From Azorinus chamasolen (taxonomy: Eukaryota > Mollusca > Bivalvia > Cardiida > Solecurtidae), in contig OY755239.1 of assembly GCA_963576725.1 (NCBI GenBank), positions 61,535,453-61,599,452 of the forward strand: 64,000 nt of DNA, given 5' to 3'. Of the stretch, positions 9,591 to 19,512 are shown piece by piece. The notes under the pieces are model-generated. The model saw only the letters and a program-made list of their open reading frames with translations. It searched no databases and was not told the DNA's origin. The stretch's first letter is position 1; each line of letters begins with the position of its first letter. Made by a program: the position numbers and the translations under genes.

Positions 9591-11607
9591 ATCCTGAATA
9601 CTAGAAATCTAGCATGGCCTAAACACTTGTTTCCTTTCCTAACTCTAAATTGTAACTCCCTGCATCAGGGGACACCTTTTATATATCCTGTGACTTTTTT
9701 GACATATCAATTATACACAAAGGATCTGATCTTAGCAAGCTTATTTTGATTCTTATCGCATCTTAATTCATGATATATTACGTAATAGCTATCACCCACC
9801 GCCGGTATATGATTGTATCCGGCGCTCTGAGTGACATTTATCACGTAAGATAATGATCTGGAGATCAACTGTAAATAACGAAATATTTATCAGTCTAACA
9901 ATCTCCACCAACTGTTAGACCGCTGTTATCGATGTTGAATTAATGGGGAGGTTACTCGCTTTGCAGTAGGTACCGGGGGTCTAACGTGTCTGTAGTAATA
10001 AGGAATCCAAAATCCGTTTATAAACTTTACTTAATTTCACACAACTGGTTACTAGGCAAGTGATCATAACTTGTTTCGTTACAATACAATAATAGTTCTA
10101 TTTGCTAGCGTATCATTGTGCATGTTCATATAACAGAAATTTGTTATGTAAACACCAGTCTCGTCAAATATAATTAATACCGGAACAGTTAAATTCCCAA
10201 ATTACTATGAGCGGTTAATGTATAACCGTAACTCATACATGCACAACGATAACACTCGCACACAAAGTTACCAGATAATAAAATACCTATCATATAAAGA
10301 CCACCGGTAATTCGTGATACGAATTAGCTCAATGAATATCAGAATTCTATTTACATGATAGCTTGTAGTATGAGTCCATTAATTCCCCTCATAATAAGAA
10401 AAGGTAACTTTGCAAACAGTATAAGAACATATTATAAATCATCAATTATATGTATGCACAGTTGCTCTAAATTCTAATTAACTATTTGAAATTCCTATGC
10501 CAGTCTAATTATCTTTAGGCACACAAATAAATAATTAAGTGTTCTCACTGAACACTTAATTAATGTATGTGTATACCTATATGATGATTCTTTGAATATT
10601 AATTCAGTAAATACAAATAATATGAACACTTATAGATAACTGAAATATTAATTAATTTATATGCAACATTGTTACAATTCAGACATGTAGAATACCAATT
10701 TATTATTCAGGACTTCAGTGAAGTACTGAGCTCCTCTAAAATACAAACAGATAAACACTAACCTGTAGTAATAAGGAATCCAAAATCCGTTTATAAACTT
10801 TACTTAATTTCACACAACTGGTTACTAGGCAAGTGATCATAACTTGTAGACCCTGCTCATTTATTTAATTTACCAGTCACGTGACTAAAACCAATTAAGC
10901 AAATCACGGTGCCGAATTATAACTGCGATTTGTGGATCCTTAAAAATAGGCGTGTCGAAGGGGCCACGATCAGCCAATCGATTTCTAATATACACTTGAA
11001 GATTTTCAAATACAATTTATGTTAGATGTTGTAATAAAAATGTCAGCCGGTCTTTCTAAGTAATGCCTGTGCTTTTGTGAAAGATCGGCCTTCTACCTAT
11101 CTAAATATAAATCTGCTAAAGATGTCAGAGAATGAAATTTTAAGGGCAGAATTCAATATCCCGAAGGCGTAAGAAAGTATCTACTATCTATATCATTGTC
11201 AATGGAGCTTACACACACAATGGACAGTCTATTTAGCCATCCGCTGAAGGCAAAGTAATTAAAAATATCTACAGGTTTTATTGTACTTAGGAATTTAGCA
11301 CGATCACCAAACACCCTATCTTATAAGCTGACCACGGAAACTGATCAGTATTAAATCTATCTAGATTACACAACTGATGATATTTGAAGATGTTGGAATC
11401 AGTTAATCTATTTCATTTCAATGATCTGTATTAAAACTATCAGCCTGTAGTGGCTTATATATGTAAATTATACTTTAACTCATTTGTTTAATAAATACTT
11501 AATAGTGAACTTTATACTTTAAATTATTGTTTAATAAATACATAAATACTTCAATATAAACCCCTTCTTCCTTCATTATCTGTTATTGTGAATATCATCT
11601 ATGTAAC
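9591..11607 (-). repeat. Right arm of 4-kb palindrome
   Basis: Reverse complement of 7574-9590 in every segment compared, apart from position 10031. Its outer end is the start of LTR-Y in inverted orientation, TGTTACATAG read on the minus strand, which forms the right terminus of the inserted composite. Confidence 0.9.
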
Positions 11608-11608
11608 A
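10764..11608 (-). repeat. LTR-Y, putative second LTR family (inverted copy)
   Basis: 845 bp reading TGTTACATAG...TTATTACTACA on the minus strand: TG...CA ends, and the same TGTTA and TTACTACA termini as LTR-A with a different body. The left-arm copy is 7574-8417. An 85-bp piece of its 3' end recurs at 9107-9191. Its identity as an LTR is inferred from termini only. Confidence 0.45.
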
Positions 11609-12000
11609 ATATCAAATTCAGGCAAAAAGTTTTATAACCTCGGGACCTGGGTCTAATGCGTAGTACTGTGTTTTTTTTATCCCTGGGCGGTTGAATAGTT
11701 ACACGGACTAATGCATTCAATGCATGAAGATACCTCACCCTCACATGTTTCACTCTTAATTATTCTTCAGCGACATCTTGTTGTTTTCCTTTCTTTTGTT
11801 TTGTCTTTTATCTGCTTTCCTTAGAATAATTTATAAGACCGTTTCCTTTTCCGTAATAATCCACGGAAAGAAAGGTCACTAAACTGGCCTTACCTAATTC
11901 AATAATCAATAATCTAAGGAAAATATTCGTATCTTAGAGCTTTGTCATTTGCTTCAGATCTCGTAGTAAACTCTTAATGTGCGTGAACCGAGTAAAAATA
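11609..12000. other. Remainder of HP-G, then unique AT-rich sequence
   Basis: The first 35 bp continue the HP-G arm split by the composite. The rest shows no ORF, repeat or motif that I recognise. Confidence 0.4.
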
Positions 12001-12054
12001 CGTTTGCAAACAGCATAGGCCTAGATCAAAGGGATCCAGATGGCATTGTTTGTC
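12001..12054 (-). mobile_element. TTAA-type hairpin fragment
   Basis: GCAAACAGCATAGGCCTAGATC ... GCATTGTTTGT retains only the outer hairpin arms. Confidence 0.35.
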
Positions 12055-12229
12055 ATAAAATCATTTAAGTCAGTGTTAACTATTGATAAAACTTTTTGTT
12101 GAAATAATATTCGGAAGGGGAGTAGGGGCAGTTTTTATTGTTAAGCAGACTGAGGGTTGATAACAATATTAAGTAGGTACTTGTTTTTTAGGGGATTGTT
12201 GTCGCCAAAAGCTTTTAAGAAACTAAAGA

Positions 12230-12359
12230 AACATATATTTCAAATTCCACTTGCAAACAGAGCAGACCCTGATCAGACGGCTCCTATAGGAGCCGTCTGA
12301 TCTGGGTCTACATTGTTTGCAAATGCGTGAAAACACGTTTATATGAGGGAAAGGATTAA
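12230..12359 (-). mobile_element. TTAA-1 MITE, left end unclear
   Basis: Intact hairpin CAGACGGCTCC-TATA-GGAGCCGTCTG between GCAAACAGAGCAGACCC arms. Right end GAGGGAAAGGATTAA at 12359. The left part has decayed into AT-rich sequence. Confidence 0.65.
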
Positions 12360-12744
12360 GTAGATAATTGTTTTTGGTGGGATTGCCGTCGCCCAAAGCT
12401 CAGCTTTTGTCTTCATATGTGTATCTTGATTACGTTTTGTAATTTCGATCAATGTTACAGTTTCATTTACTTTTTACACTGGAGATGAGAATTTGTCTTA
12501 CAGGCAATTACCACATTACAGTAAAGTCTTTTGTGCTTACAAATTGTTTTAAGTAATCTAAATGAATTGCCAATTCCCTTCCATGTACAAATATATGCAT
12601 ATATACACCAATCACATTGTCAGCTTCTTCGTTTTGTCAATTAATGTTTTACGAAGTACCTTAATTGCCCTTAGTACTCGAACAGGCACTGATGTGCCAA
12701 TCGTGTAGACCTAGATCAGACTGTTCTTATTGTGTCAGTCTTAT
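12360..12744. other. AT-rich sequence, no gene seen
   Basis: Apart from a faint hairpin relic near 12705-12735 (GTAGACCTAGATCAGACTG), nothing recognisable. Confidence 0.5.
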
Positions 12745-13003
12745 TTAACCAGTTGCTCCATAAATACGCATAAATACGCCTATCTACGCGTTTGCAAACA
12801 GAGTTGACCCCGATCAGAAGATTCATGTAGGAGCTTTCAGATCAGGGTCTGCTCTGTTTGCTTAAGATGCAATATAGATATGAATCTACAGCTTCGTCTG
12901 TGACCAAAACTTCATGTGTCCATATGCTATTATAACAATACATTTAATTAATAGTCATGATGCCATTATTTCTTATATGAACATTCATGGAATATAGAGC
13001 TAA
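12745..13003 (+). mobile_element. TTAA-2 MITE
   Basis: TTAACCAGTTGCTCCATAAA; hairpin partly mutated. The right end GGAATATAGAGCTAA abuts the next element and shares its terminal tetranucleotide. Confidence 0.72.
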
Positions 13004-13229
13004 GCCTTTCCTTTATATAAACATGTTTTCATGCATTTGCATAGTAGACCCAGATCAGACGGCTCCTACAGGGTCTGCTCTGTTTGTAATGGATTTTGAA
13101 AGATCTGTTTCTTTACTTTTTAAATTGGCTACAATATTCCACCTCCCATATTTCAGTACATGTATAACTATTTTGTCCATAATATTCAATTTTAATTTTG
13201 GAATAACCACAGAATAGGGATAGGGTTAA
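13000..13229 (+). mobile_element. TTAA-1 MITE, back to back with the previous one
   Basis: CTAAGCCTTTCCTTTATATAA to GATAGGGTTAA. The right hairpin arm is shortened (GGCTCCTACAGGGTCTGC). Confidence 0.72.
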
Positions 13230-13282
13230 AGCTACCAGAGTGGTGCTAAATTACCATGACGACGTGGGATTGGGTATCCGAA

Positions 13283-13402
13283 TAATAGAGGACCTTACAT
13301 GAGTGTTTTTTTTATAAAACGAGTTTACTATAGTAATGTGACACGACGTTTAGCAAGTGTAATATTTATTATCGTAAACGAGTTTCATAAAAACTGCCCA
13401 TT
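13283..13402 (+). mobile_element. HP-K hairpin element, decayed
   Basis: GAGGACCTTACATGAGTG and ACGAGTTTACTATAG...TCGTAAACGAG match the cleaner copy at 28890-29012. Confidence 0.45.
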
Positions 13403-13557
13403 TGCATACAAAAATGCACAAGTGCATTTCCGTGATTTACGACACTCTGCTTCTGCACTCCCACATGGGTAGATTATGTGATAATTAAGGCTATTTAGGG
13501 TATCTTAATCAATTCAATAGAATTGCTTTCTTGTGTCATTTCTTGTGTTTTTATAAC

Positions 13558-13763
13558 TACAGCGGAACCTGTTTAAAGCGGCCATCAAAAAGAGGTCTCG
13601 TTATTGGTCTGTAATACAGGTTGTAGCTAAATGCAGGTCAGAAGTAATGCAGAAAGTTCCTATAAGCGCTTCTTTCTGCACTATGTTTGTCCTGAATTAA
13701 GTAACCATTTTAAGCATCCTATGTCCGATAAAATAATGACCGCTTAGGACAAATTCTACTGTA
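13558..13763 (+). mobile_element. POGO-6 MITE
   Basis: TA-CAGCGGAACCTGTTTAAAGC to GACCGCTTAGGACAAATTCT with ACTG-TA. Core AATGCAGAAAGTTCC...TTTCTGCA. Confidence 0.72.
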
Positions 13764-14072
13764 ATTTACTGTTCAAAAGAACGCAAAAAAGTTTCAAAAT
13801 TGTTGAATGTTAGTGGTTGTATTTTGTTCAAAATTTGCACAGCTTTGTGATATATGCATTTACTAAGGCTCCTTGTTTGATTATATATACATTTTACCAT
13901 GGCCTGGGATGAATAACTTGGGATAAATCATTGGCCATAACCTTCACTATGTATACTTAAATGTACCTATTGGTGTTTGAGGAAACCGGGGAGTTTGAAG
14001 TTAAAAAAATACTAAATAAAATACATACACGACATGCATAAGCATCATAAAGAGGCATAAGCATCTTGTCTG

Positions 14073-14180
14073 TAAGGCAGGTAGTAGCTTAACGTAGGTT
14101 AAAAGTAATGCAGGAAACCCCTATAGGAGCTTTCAACATTACTATTGTCTTGTATTAAGCAACCACGTGCTTTCTTTTAA
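14073..14180 (+). mobile_element. POGO-1 core fragment
   Basis: GGCAGGTAGTAGCTTAACG ... TGTATTAAGCAACCACGTGC; the TIR ends are not recognisable. Confidence 0.5.
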
Positions 14181-14183
14181 TCC

Positions 14184-14418
14184 TTAACCCATTCCCTCAT
14201 ATTGACGACTTTTGACGACTCTGTAAAAGACCATTTGTGAAACCATTGTGATAAATAGAGCATTTGCTCCTATAGGAGCAAATGCTCTATTTATCACAAT
14301 TGTTTCAAGCTACAAAATTCTAAAATTTTCATTTTCTCTCAGACTAGTTAATGCTCCTTTTCGGTAGATTTATTCAAAGAGGTTGTATCTAAACATAGCC
14401 TATGAGGGAAATGGTTAA
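14184..14418 (+). mobile_element. TTAA-4 MITE
   Basis: TTAACCCATTCCCTCATATT to GAGGGAAATGGTTAA. Hairpin AGAGCATTTGCTCC-TATA-GGAGCAAATGCTCT is perfect. Its right TTAA is shared with the next element. Confidence 0.87.
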
Positions 14419-14656
14419 GTCCATAAATACGCCTATCTACGCCTTTGCAAACAGAGTAGACCAAGATCAGACGGCTCCTATAGGAGCCGTCTGACCAGGG
14501 TAAGCTCTGTTTGCTTGTGATATAATATAGATATGATTCCACAGTTAATACCAAGACTAAAACATCGTGTGTATATGTGCCATTATAACAATTAATGTAA
14601 TCAATATGCATGCTTTCATTATTTCTTTCATAAATATTCATGGAGTAAAGGGTTAA
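14415..14656 (+). mobile_element. TTAA-2 MITE
   Basis: TTAAGTCCATAAATACGCC to CATGGAGTAAAGGGTTAA. Hairpin CAGACGGCTCC-TATA-GGAGCCGTCTG intact. Confidence 0.85.
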
Positions 14657-14838
14657 GATGCATGTGTACACTCAATGTATGGTCGCTTAAGATAGGGTCT
14701 ACTATAGTTACAAAACAAATACTTTCGCAGCGGGGGGAAATATGATTTCATTTGAGGTACCGTGTTTTGCAAACATTATGGTTTTGTAGATGTGATAAAA
14801 TGCAAAGACTACTGGAATATATTGTACACAATTTGCTC

Positions 14839-15080
14839 TTAACCTTGGTGCATAGTCATGTAAGAAATATGACACCATGAGTATTTATTAGCTGATATAT
14901 TTAGAATGGCACCTGTTTATAGAATGTTTTTGGCGTATGTAGAAATAGAGTCAGATCTATTATAATTTCAAAAGCAAACAGAGCAGACCCTGATCAGACG
15001 GCTCCTACAGGAGCCGTCTGATCTGGGTCTACTCTGTTTGCAAAGGCTTGAACAGGCGTTTATATGAAAGAAAGGGTTAA
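14839..15080 (-). mobile_element. TTAA-2 MITE
   Basis: TTAACCTTGGTGCATAGTCA to GAAAGAAAGGGTTAA; intact hairpin centred on CTCCTACAGGAG. Confidence 0.82.
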
Positions 15081-15205
15081 GTCTGAAAAATATCCATATA
15101 AACGTCAATGGCACCATGAATGTCAACCAGCTTATTGTTTATGACAGTGTATTAAAATAGTATGCTTCTGTCATAGCAGAAACAGAACATTCTAATCTGA
15201 AAACT

Positions 15206-15284
15206 TCCATCAGCAAACAGTACAGACCCTGACTAGATGGCATCTACATGAGCCATCTGATCTGTGATTTCTCTGTTTGCAAAG
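15206..15284 (-). mobile_element. TTAA-1/2 hairpin relic
   Basis: GCAAACAGTACAGACCCTGA and ATCTGTGATTTCTCTGTTTGC pair imperfectly; the ends are gone. Confidence 0.5.
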
Positions 15285-15556
15285 AAGTCAATGACGTCTC
15301 TGTCAGGAAAAATAAAATAAAGATAAACATGACTCCTCGAAAACATTCCAGAATGTTATCGCGAGATTTCTCATAATTCGTTTTATCAGCATTGTCAGGA
15401 AACATTGTAAACAGTGCGATAAAATATTACAAATCAAATTTACAACAAAACATAAAACCGATTTAGAATATAAATTCAGTTCACGATAAGACGAAGCGTG
15501 GTAAAAATGGGTGAATAATTCTGTTAGCCATTAGTATGGAGATAAACGATGTTTAT
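15285..15556. other. Unique AT-rich sequence
   Basis: No ORF or repeat recognised. Confidence 0.5.
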
Positions 15557-15806
15557 TTAACTCTTTCCTCCATAAATACTCCTTTCTATGCCTTTGCAAA
15601 TTGAGAAGACCCAGATCAGACGGCTCCTATAGGAGCCGTCTGATCAGGGTCTGCTCTGTTTGCTTATGGAATAAAATAGATCTGATTCTATAGTTTCTAC
15701 TTTCGCAAAAAAATCATGCGTTAATACGCAATTCTAAAATTTGATCTACTTAATATTCATGACGTCATCATTACTTACATGAATATTCATAGAGTAATGG
15801 GTTTAA
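15557..15806 (+). mobile_element. TTAA-2 MITE
   Basis: TTAACTCTTTCCTCCATAAA to AGAGTAATGGGTTTAA; perfect GGCTCC-TATA-GGAGCC hairpin. Confidence 0.85.
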
Positions 15807-15901
15807 CTTTGACTTGAAGCAAGTTTCACTTACTAATAATTAGTTCAGGCTTTTGAAAAAATTCAGATCGAGTGTCAAACATTGAGTTCAAGGCTATTAA
15901 A

Positions 15902-16001
15902 ATTCTGAGTCTCAGTTCCTTCTCAAGTAGCTGATTGGTCAGGTTTCGAGAAAGCTCAAAATCGGTCCAATCAGATGTTTGATAATGAACTCAGACTCAA
16001 G
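15902..16001 (+). mobile_element. HP-G MITE
   Basis: TCTGAGTCTCAGTTCC...GAACTCAGACTCAAG arms with CTGATTGGTCAGG inside. No clear target duplication. Confidence 0.6.
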
Positions 16002-16090
16002 CAAAAACGTCTTGTAACCATAGTTACACGTCAGATTACTCCGCACCGTATCTGGATATAAGCTATATTTAGACGATAGCCAGGGCGCGC

Positions 16091-16315
16091 TTAACCCTTT
16101 GCTCCATGAATATTCATGGAATAATAATGACGTCATGACAATGCCATATGAATATAGGAGATTTTGGTCGTGATAGAATCAGTAGAGTCAGGTCTGCAGA
16201 TTTTATAAGCAAACAGAGCAGACCCAGATCAGACGGCTCCTACAGGAGCCGTCTGATCTGGGTCTACTATGTTCGCAAAGGTGTAGAAAGGCGTATTTAT
16301 GGAGTAATATATTAA
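16091..16315 (-). mobile_element. TTAA-2 MITE
   Basis: TTAACCCTTTGCTCCATGAA to GGAGTAATATATTAA; intact hairpin CGGCTCCTACAGGAGCCG. Confidence 0.84.
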
Positions 16316-16458
16316 CGTGATAAGTCTTAAATCAAACAAGCAGCCTGAACAAAAATAAAACATCAACATGGATTGCAAATTTGAAACTTTTTGAACGTTG
16401 CTGCTGTAATACGCTGTGACACAAGATCACGAAATATTCAAAAATAGCCCACCAGTCG

Positions 16459-16672
16459 TTGACTGTTTTCGCTGCTAATCTTTGATTTCCTATGCAAACA
16501 GTTTGGATCTAGATGAGACGCAGAGTAACTCGGCGTCTCATCAGAATCCAAATTGTTTGTTACTGTGACTAGGTTTTTGACACAAAAAAATATAGAAAAT
16601 TAAAAAAAAAGTGAAAACAGTAGCAGGCGACAACGTTAGCAGACGACAGAATTTGGCAGCGAAAGAGTTTAA
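16459..16672 (+). mobile_element. TTAA-3 MITE, left end mutated
   Basis: Left TTGACTGTTTTCGCTGC (TTAA changed), right GCAGCGAAAGAGTTTAA. Hairpin GAGACGCAGAGT-AACTCGGCGTCTC. Confidence 0.7.
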
Positions 16673-16863
16673 TTGTACAGTATGTTTTGTAACTTTATTG
16701 TGAGTTACACCTTCGACACTGCATGTAATTGTTGTCTCACAGATTTTCGTTTCATGCAACACATTACCCAGCACATTTAGAAACAGTTAACGCCTTGGAA
16801 TCATAATGTAAAACTAAAAGAGCCTGTGGTGAGTTCATTTAGAATTATCAGCATGAAATGATT

Positions 16864-16920
16864 GAACTCTTTACCTCGTGAATATTCGTGTCAGAAATGC
16901 CTAGCTCTTTATAATGGCAT
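16864..16920 (-). mobile_element. TTAA-2 end fragment
   Basis: GAACTCTTTACCTCGTGAAT, cut by the following HP-D copy. Confidence 0.4.
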
Positions 16921-17112
16921 TGTGAACCAGATAAGATGCGTAAATTAAAACATTTTCAAGAACAACTTCTTTATTTCTCCACCAAACGCTATGTTGTGAC
17001 CACTCTTTAGAATCGTCTCGAAGAGACGATTCTAAAGAGTGGTCACAACATAGGATTTGGTGTAAAAATGACGATTTTAGTATTTGAGTACGAATCTTAA
17101 TCTGTATCTCTG
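16921..17112 (+). mobile_element. HP-D MITE
   Basis: CCAGATAAGATGCG left end. Perfect hairpin GACCACTCTTTAGAATCGTCTC / GAGACGATTCTAAAGAGTGGTC centred near 17018. Right end ATCTGTATCTCTGG. Confidence 0.78.
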
Positions 17113-17175
17113 GTGAACATGGTAATTTTTACCAATGCAGAAACTGTTGTGTTAAACTTTACATCATTTACCAAG

Positions 17176-17245
17176 CAAACAGGGTAGACCCTAATCAGAC
17201 GGCTTCTGCATGAGCAGTCTGATCTGGATCTACTTTGTTTGCAGA
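17176..17245 (-). mobile_element. TTAA-1/2 hairpin fragment
   Basis: GCAAACAGGGTAGACCC ... GGATCTACTTTGTTTGC with a mutated loop. Confidence 0.55.
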
Positions 17246-17472
17246 AGGTGCCAAACACTTCAATAGGAGAGAATAGATTACATTTAGCGGTTGCTTAACT
17301 CTATGATTACGGGTGCGAGTGTACTGGCTTTTGCACATCGTGTAGACTCAGATCAGAGAAGCCATCTGATAAGGGTTTGTAGTATTTGTCATTCGAAATC
17401 CTCTGGTAAGAGATACCCTTTCATACTGAATGGAATCTACCGTTAGACAGTATTGGACCATCTATTTTGAAT

Positions 17473-17687
17473 TTAACCCTTTCGCTGCCAATGCCGAATC
17501 TGTGATTACCTATGCAAACAGTTTGGATCCAGATGAGACGCCGAGTAACTCGGCGTCTCATCAGGATCCAAACTGTTTGTTACTGTTACTATGTTTTTGA
17601 AATAAAAATGAAGAAAATAAAAAAAATGAAATTTTGTAGCAGACGACAAAGTTAGCAGACGACATAATTTGGCAGCGAAAGGGTTAA
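17473..17687 (+). mobile_element. TTAA-3 MITE, best copy
   Basis: TTAACCCTTTCGCTGCCAAT to TTGGCAGCGAAAGGGTTAA. Perfect hairpin AACAGTTTGGATCC...GGATCCAAACTGTT around GACGCCGAGTAACTCGGCGTC. Confidence 0.9.
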
Positions 17688-17749
17688 AGGTTGATGGAGA
17701 ACGAAAGCAGTACAGAATGTTTTCTGGCGGGGCTATCTCGGAGGTTCAG

Positions 17750-18140
17750 ATAAGATGCGTAAATTAACCCTTCGCTTACTGAATTTTAAAATACATTTCT
17801 CCTTCTTTACCCATGCCCTGTTGTATAATTACATATATCTTCACTGTGTACAAGTATTTCGCTGCGCAATCACTGCTGTGGAGTGCACTGGTTGCACAAT
17901 CAACTTGTAAATAGTGCAGACCCTGATGAGACAGCTCCTGCGTGAGCTGTCTCATCTGGGTCTTAACTATTTACAGGCAGGTATATTGACGTGAATAGCA
18001 AGCGAAGGGTTAACACATTATCAAGAATAACTCCTTTATTTCTCCATAATACGTGATCACTTTTTAGAATCGTCTCTCCCATATGGTTTGGTGGAGAAAT
18101 GACGATTTTTAGTATTTGAGTACGCACTTTTATCTGTTGG
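17750..18140 (+). mobile_element. HP-D MITE split by TTAA-5
   Basis: The left end GAGGTTCAGATAAGATGCG stops at its own AAATTAA, where a TTAA-5 copy is inserted. The element resumes at CACATTATCAAGAATAAC and ends TTTTATCTGTTGG. Its hairpin has lost the right arm. Confidence 0.75.
17764..18013 (+). mobile_element. TTAA-5 MITE nested in HP-D
   Basis: TTAACCCTTCGCTTACTGAA to CAAGCGAAGGGTTAA. Other HP-D copies show the uninterrupted target AAATTAAAACATT. Confidence 0.88.
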
Positions 18141-18150
18141 ATTGTATCTG

Positions 18151-18590
18151 CATTAAACAGGCCCTACAAGCAACCACTAAATGAATGGTCATCGGTGTCT
18201 TGAAAATCAGATGGTTGCTTAATGCAAGACTAAAAAAGAGAAAAGCAGAAAGTTTGAGATTTCTGCATAACTTTCGTTCTTCATTAAGCTATAAAGGTTT
18301 TAACCCTTTACTCCATAAATATCCATTTCTGCGCCTTTGCAAACAGAGTAGATCCAGATCAGACTGCTCCTGTAGGATTCAGTGTCTGCTGTCTTTGCTT
18401 ATGATATAATATAGATATGGTTCTACAGTTTCTTCCGTGACCGAACATTTCTGTATCCATGTGCTATTATAAAAAAACAATCTATTTAATATTCATTATA
18501 TCATTATTTCTTACATGAATATACATGTAGTAAAATGTTTAAAACTCAGAATTACACCTTTTAGGTGGTTGCTTTAGAAATACTTAAATG
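18151..18590 (+). mobile_element. POGO-1 MITE split by TTAA-2
   Basis: The left half carries GGTTGCTTAATGCAAG and CATTAAGCTATAAAGG. The right half (AGAATTACACCTTTTAGGTG) resumes after the insert at 18543. Confidence 0.65.
18299..18542 (+). mobile_element. TTAA-2 MITE nested in POGO-1
   Basis: TTAACCCTTTACTCCATAAA to GTAGTAAAATGTTTAA. The right arm of the hairpin is damaged. Confidence 0.75.
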
Positions 18591-18958
18591 TATTTTGCGT
18601 AATCCCTTTAGAGATAATCTACTTTATTTGTATAATAGGATCAGTTACCAGTTGTCGTTTGAGATAAAAACTTTCTTAAACGAGTCGAGAAAAAGGTTAT
18701 TAAGCGAGCCAAATAACTTTTTTTTCTGTACAATTTTATCTCAAATGACGAGTGTCAACTTCTTTTTATCACATAATTGATTCCCCCATCTTTGTTATTT
18801 AGACGAAGGGGGCAGCAAAATAGTCAGTGATCCCTTCATCTATGAATATTTAGTAGAAATGAGCCCATGCCAACGTGGAATGGGTACCAAAAGTTTACTA
18901 CTGTGCACACAGCTGCAAGAAAATAGATTGTGTGCGTGCGTGCGTGCGTGTGTGTGTG
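18543..18958. other. POGO-1 tail, unique sequence, then GT repeat
   Basis: 18591-18928 shows no recognised feature. 18929-18958 is a (GTGC/GT)n microsatellite abutting the next MITE. Confidence 0.55.
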
Positions 18959-19187
18959 TTAACCCTTTCCCTCATATAGACGACTTTTGACGACTCTGTA
19001 AAAGTCAAATTGTGAAACCATTATGCTAAATAGAGCATTTGCTCCTATAGGAGCAAATGCTCTATTTATCACAATGGTTTCAAACTAAAAAATTCTAAAA
19101 TTTTCCTTTTCTCTAGATAATGCTCCTTTTCGGTAGATTTATTCAAAGAGGTTGTATCTAAATATAGCCTATGAGGTAATGGGTTAA
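18959..19187 (+). mobile_element. TTAA-4 MITE
   Basis: TTAACCCTTTCCCTCATATA to ATGAGGTAATGGGTTAA; perfect GAGCATTTGCTCC hairpin. Confidence 0.87.
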
Positions 19188-19512
19188 GATACGAAAAGGT
19201 TGCTAAGTAATATCGTGTGACGGCACATCTTATATTACACATGTTAGATATAAAAACATACGTTATTGTTATATTAACCAAAACTATGTGATAAAATCGG
19301 CTCTATTCTAAATATATATAAGTGTTATTTGCGTTACAATGGTATCAATGACGAATCACCAAATCAGCTGAAGTGTTAAGGTATCAACACCAAGTCCCTG
19401 TACGGTGATTTCTTGTCCAGCGTTTAACATCACCATAACGGTAGTTTGTGGATATGTAGACACGGTGTGAGGACGATTCGCATGGGTATTATCCAGTGTT
19501 ACTCCGTGAATA
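19188..19512. other. No gene seen
   Basis: Unique AT-rich sequence without recognisable structure. Confidence 0.5.

Larger units (their letters stand above)
4802..11612 (+). mobile_element. Composite LTR retroelement plus palindrome, single insertion
   Basis: A unit of about 6.8 kb, from TGTTAG at 4806 to TAACA at 11608, flanked by ATAT on both sides (4802-4805 and 11609-11612). Inside are LTR-A, an ORF region, LTR-A again, then a 4-kb palindrome. The left flank is the interrupted right arm of an HP-G hairpin MITE. The right flank (CAAATTCAGGC...AAAAGTTTTATAAC) resembles the reverse complement of the MITE's left end, so the older MITE appears to resume. This implies one integration event for the whole composite. 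Four-base ATAT duplications are known for some Ty3/gypsy-type integrases; the family here is unassigned. Confidence 0.7.

Noticed and set aside
14348..14671. 107-codon minus-strand frame
   Set aside because: Runs through two adjacent MITEs (TTAA-4 and TTAA-2); the same peptide fragment appears at the TTAA-4 copy of 19069-19281.
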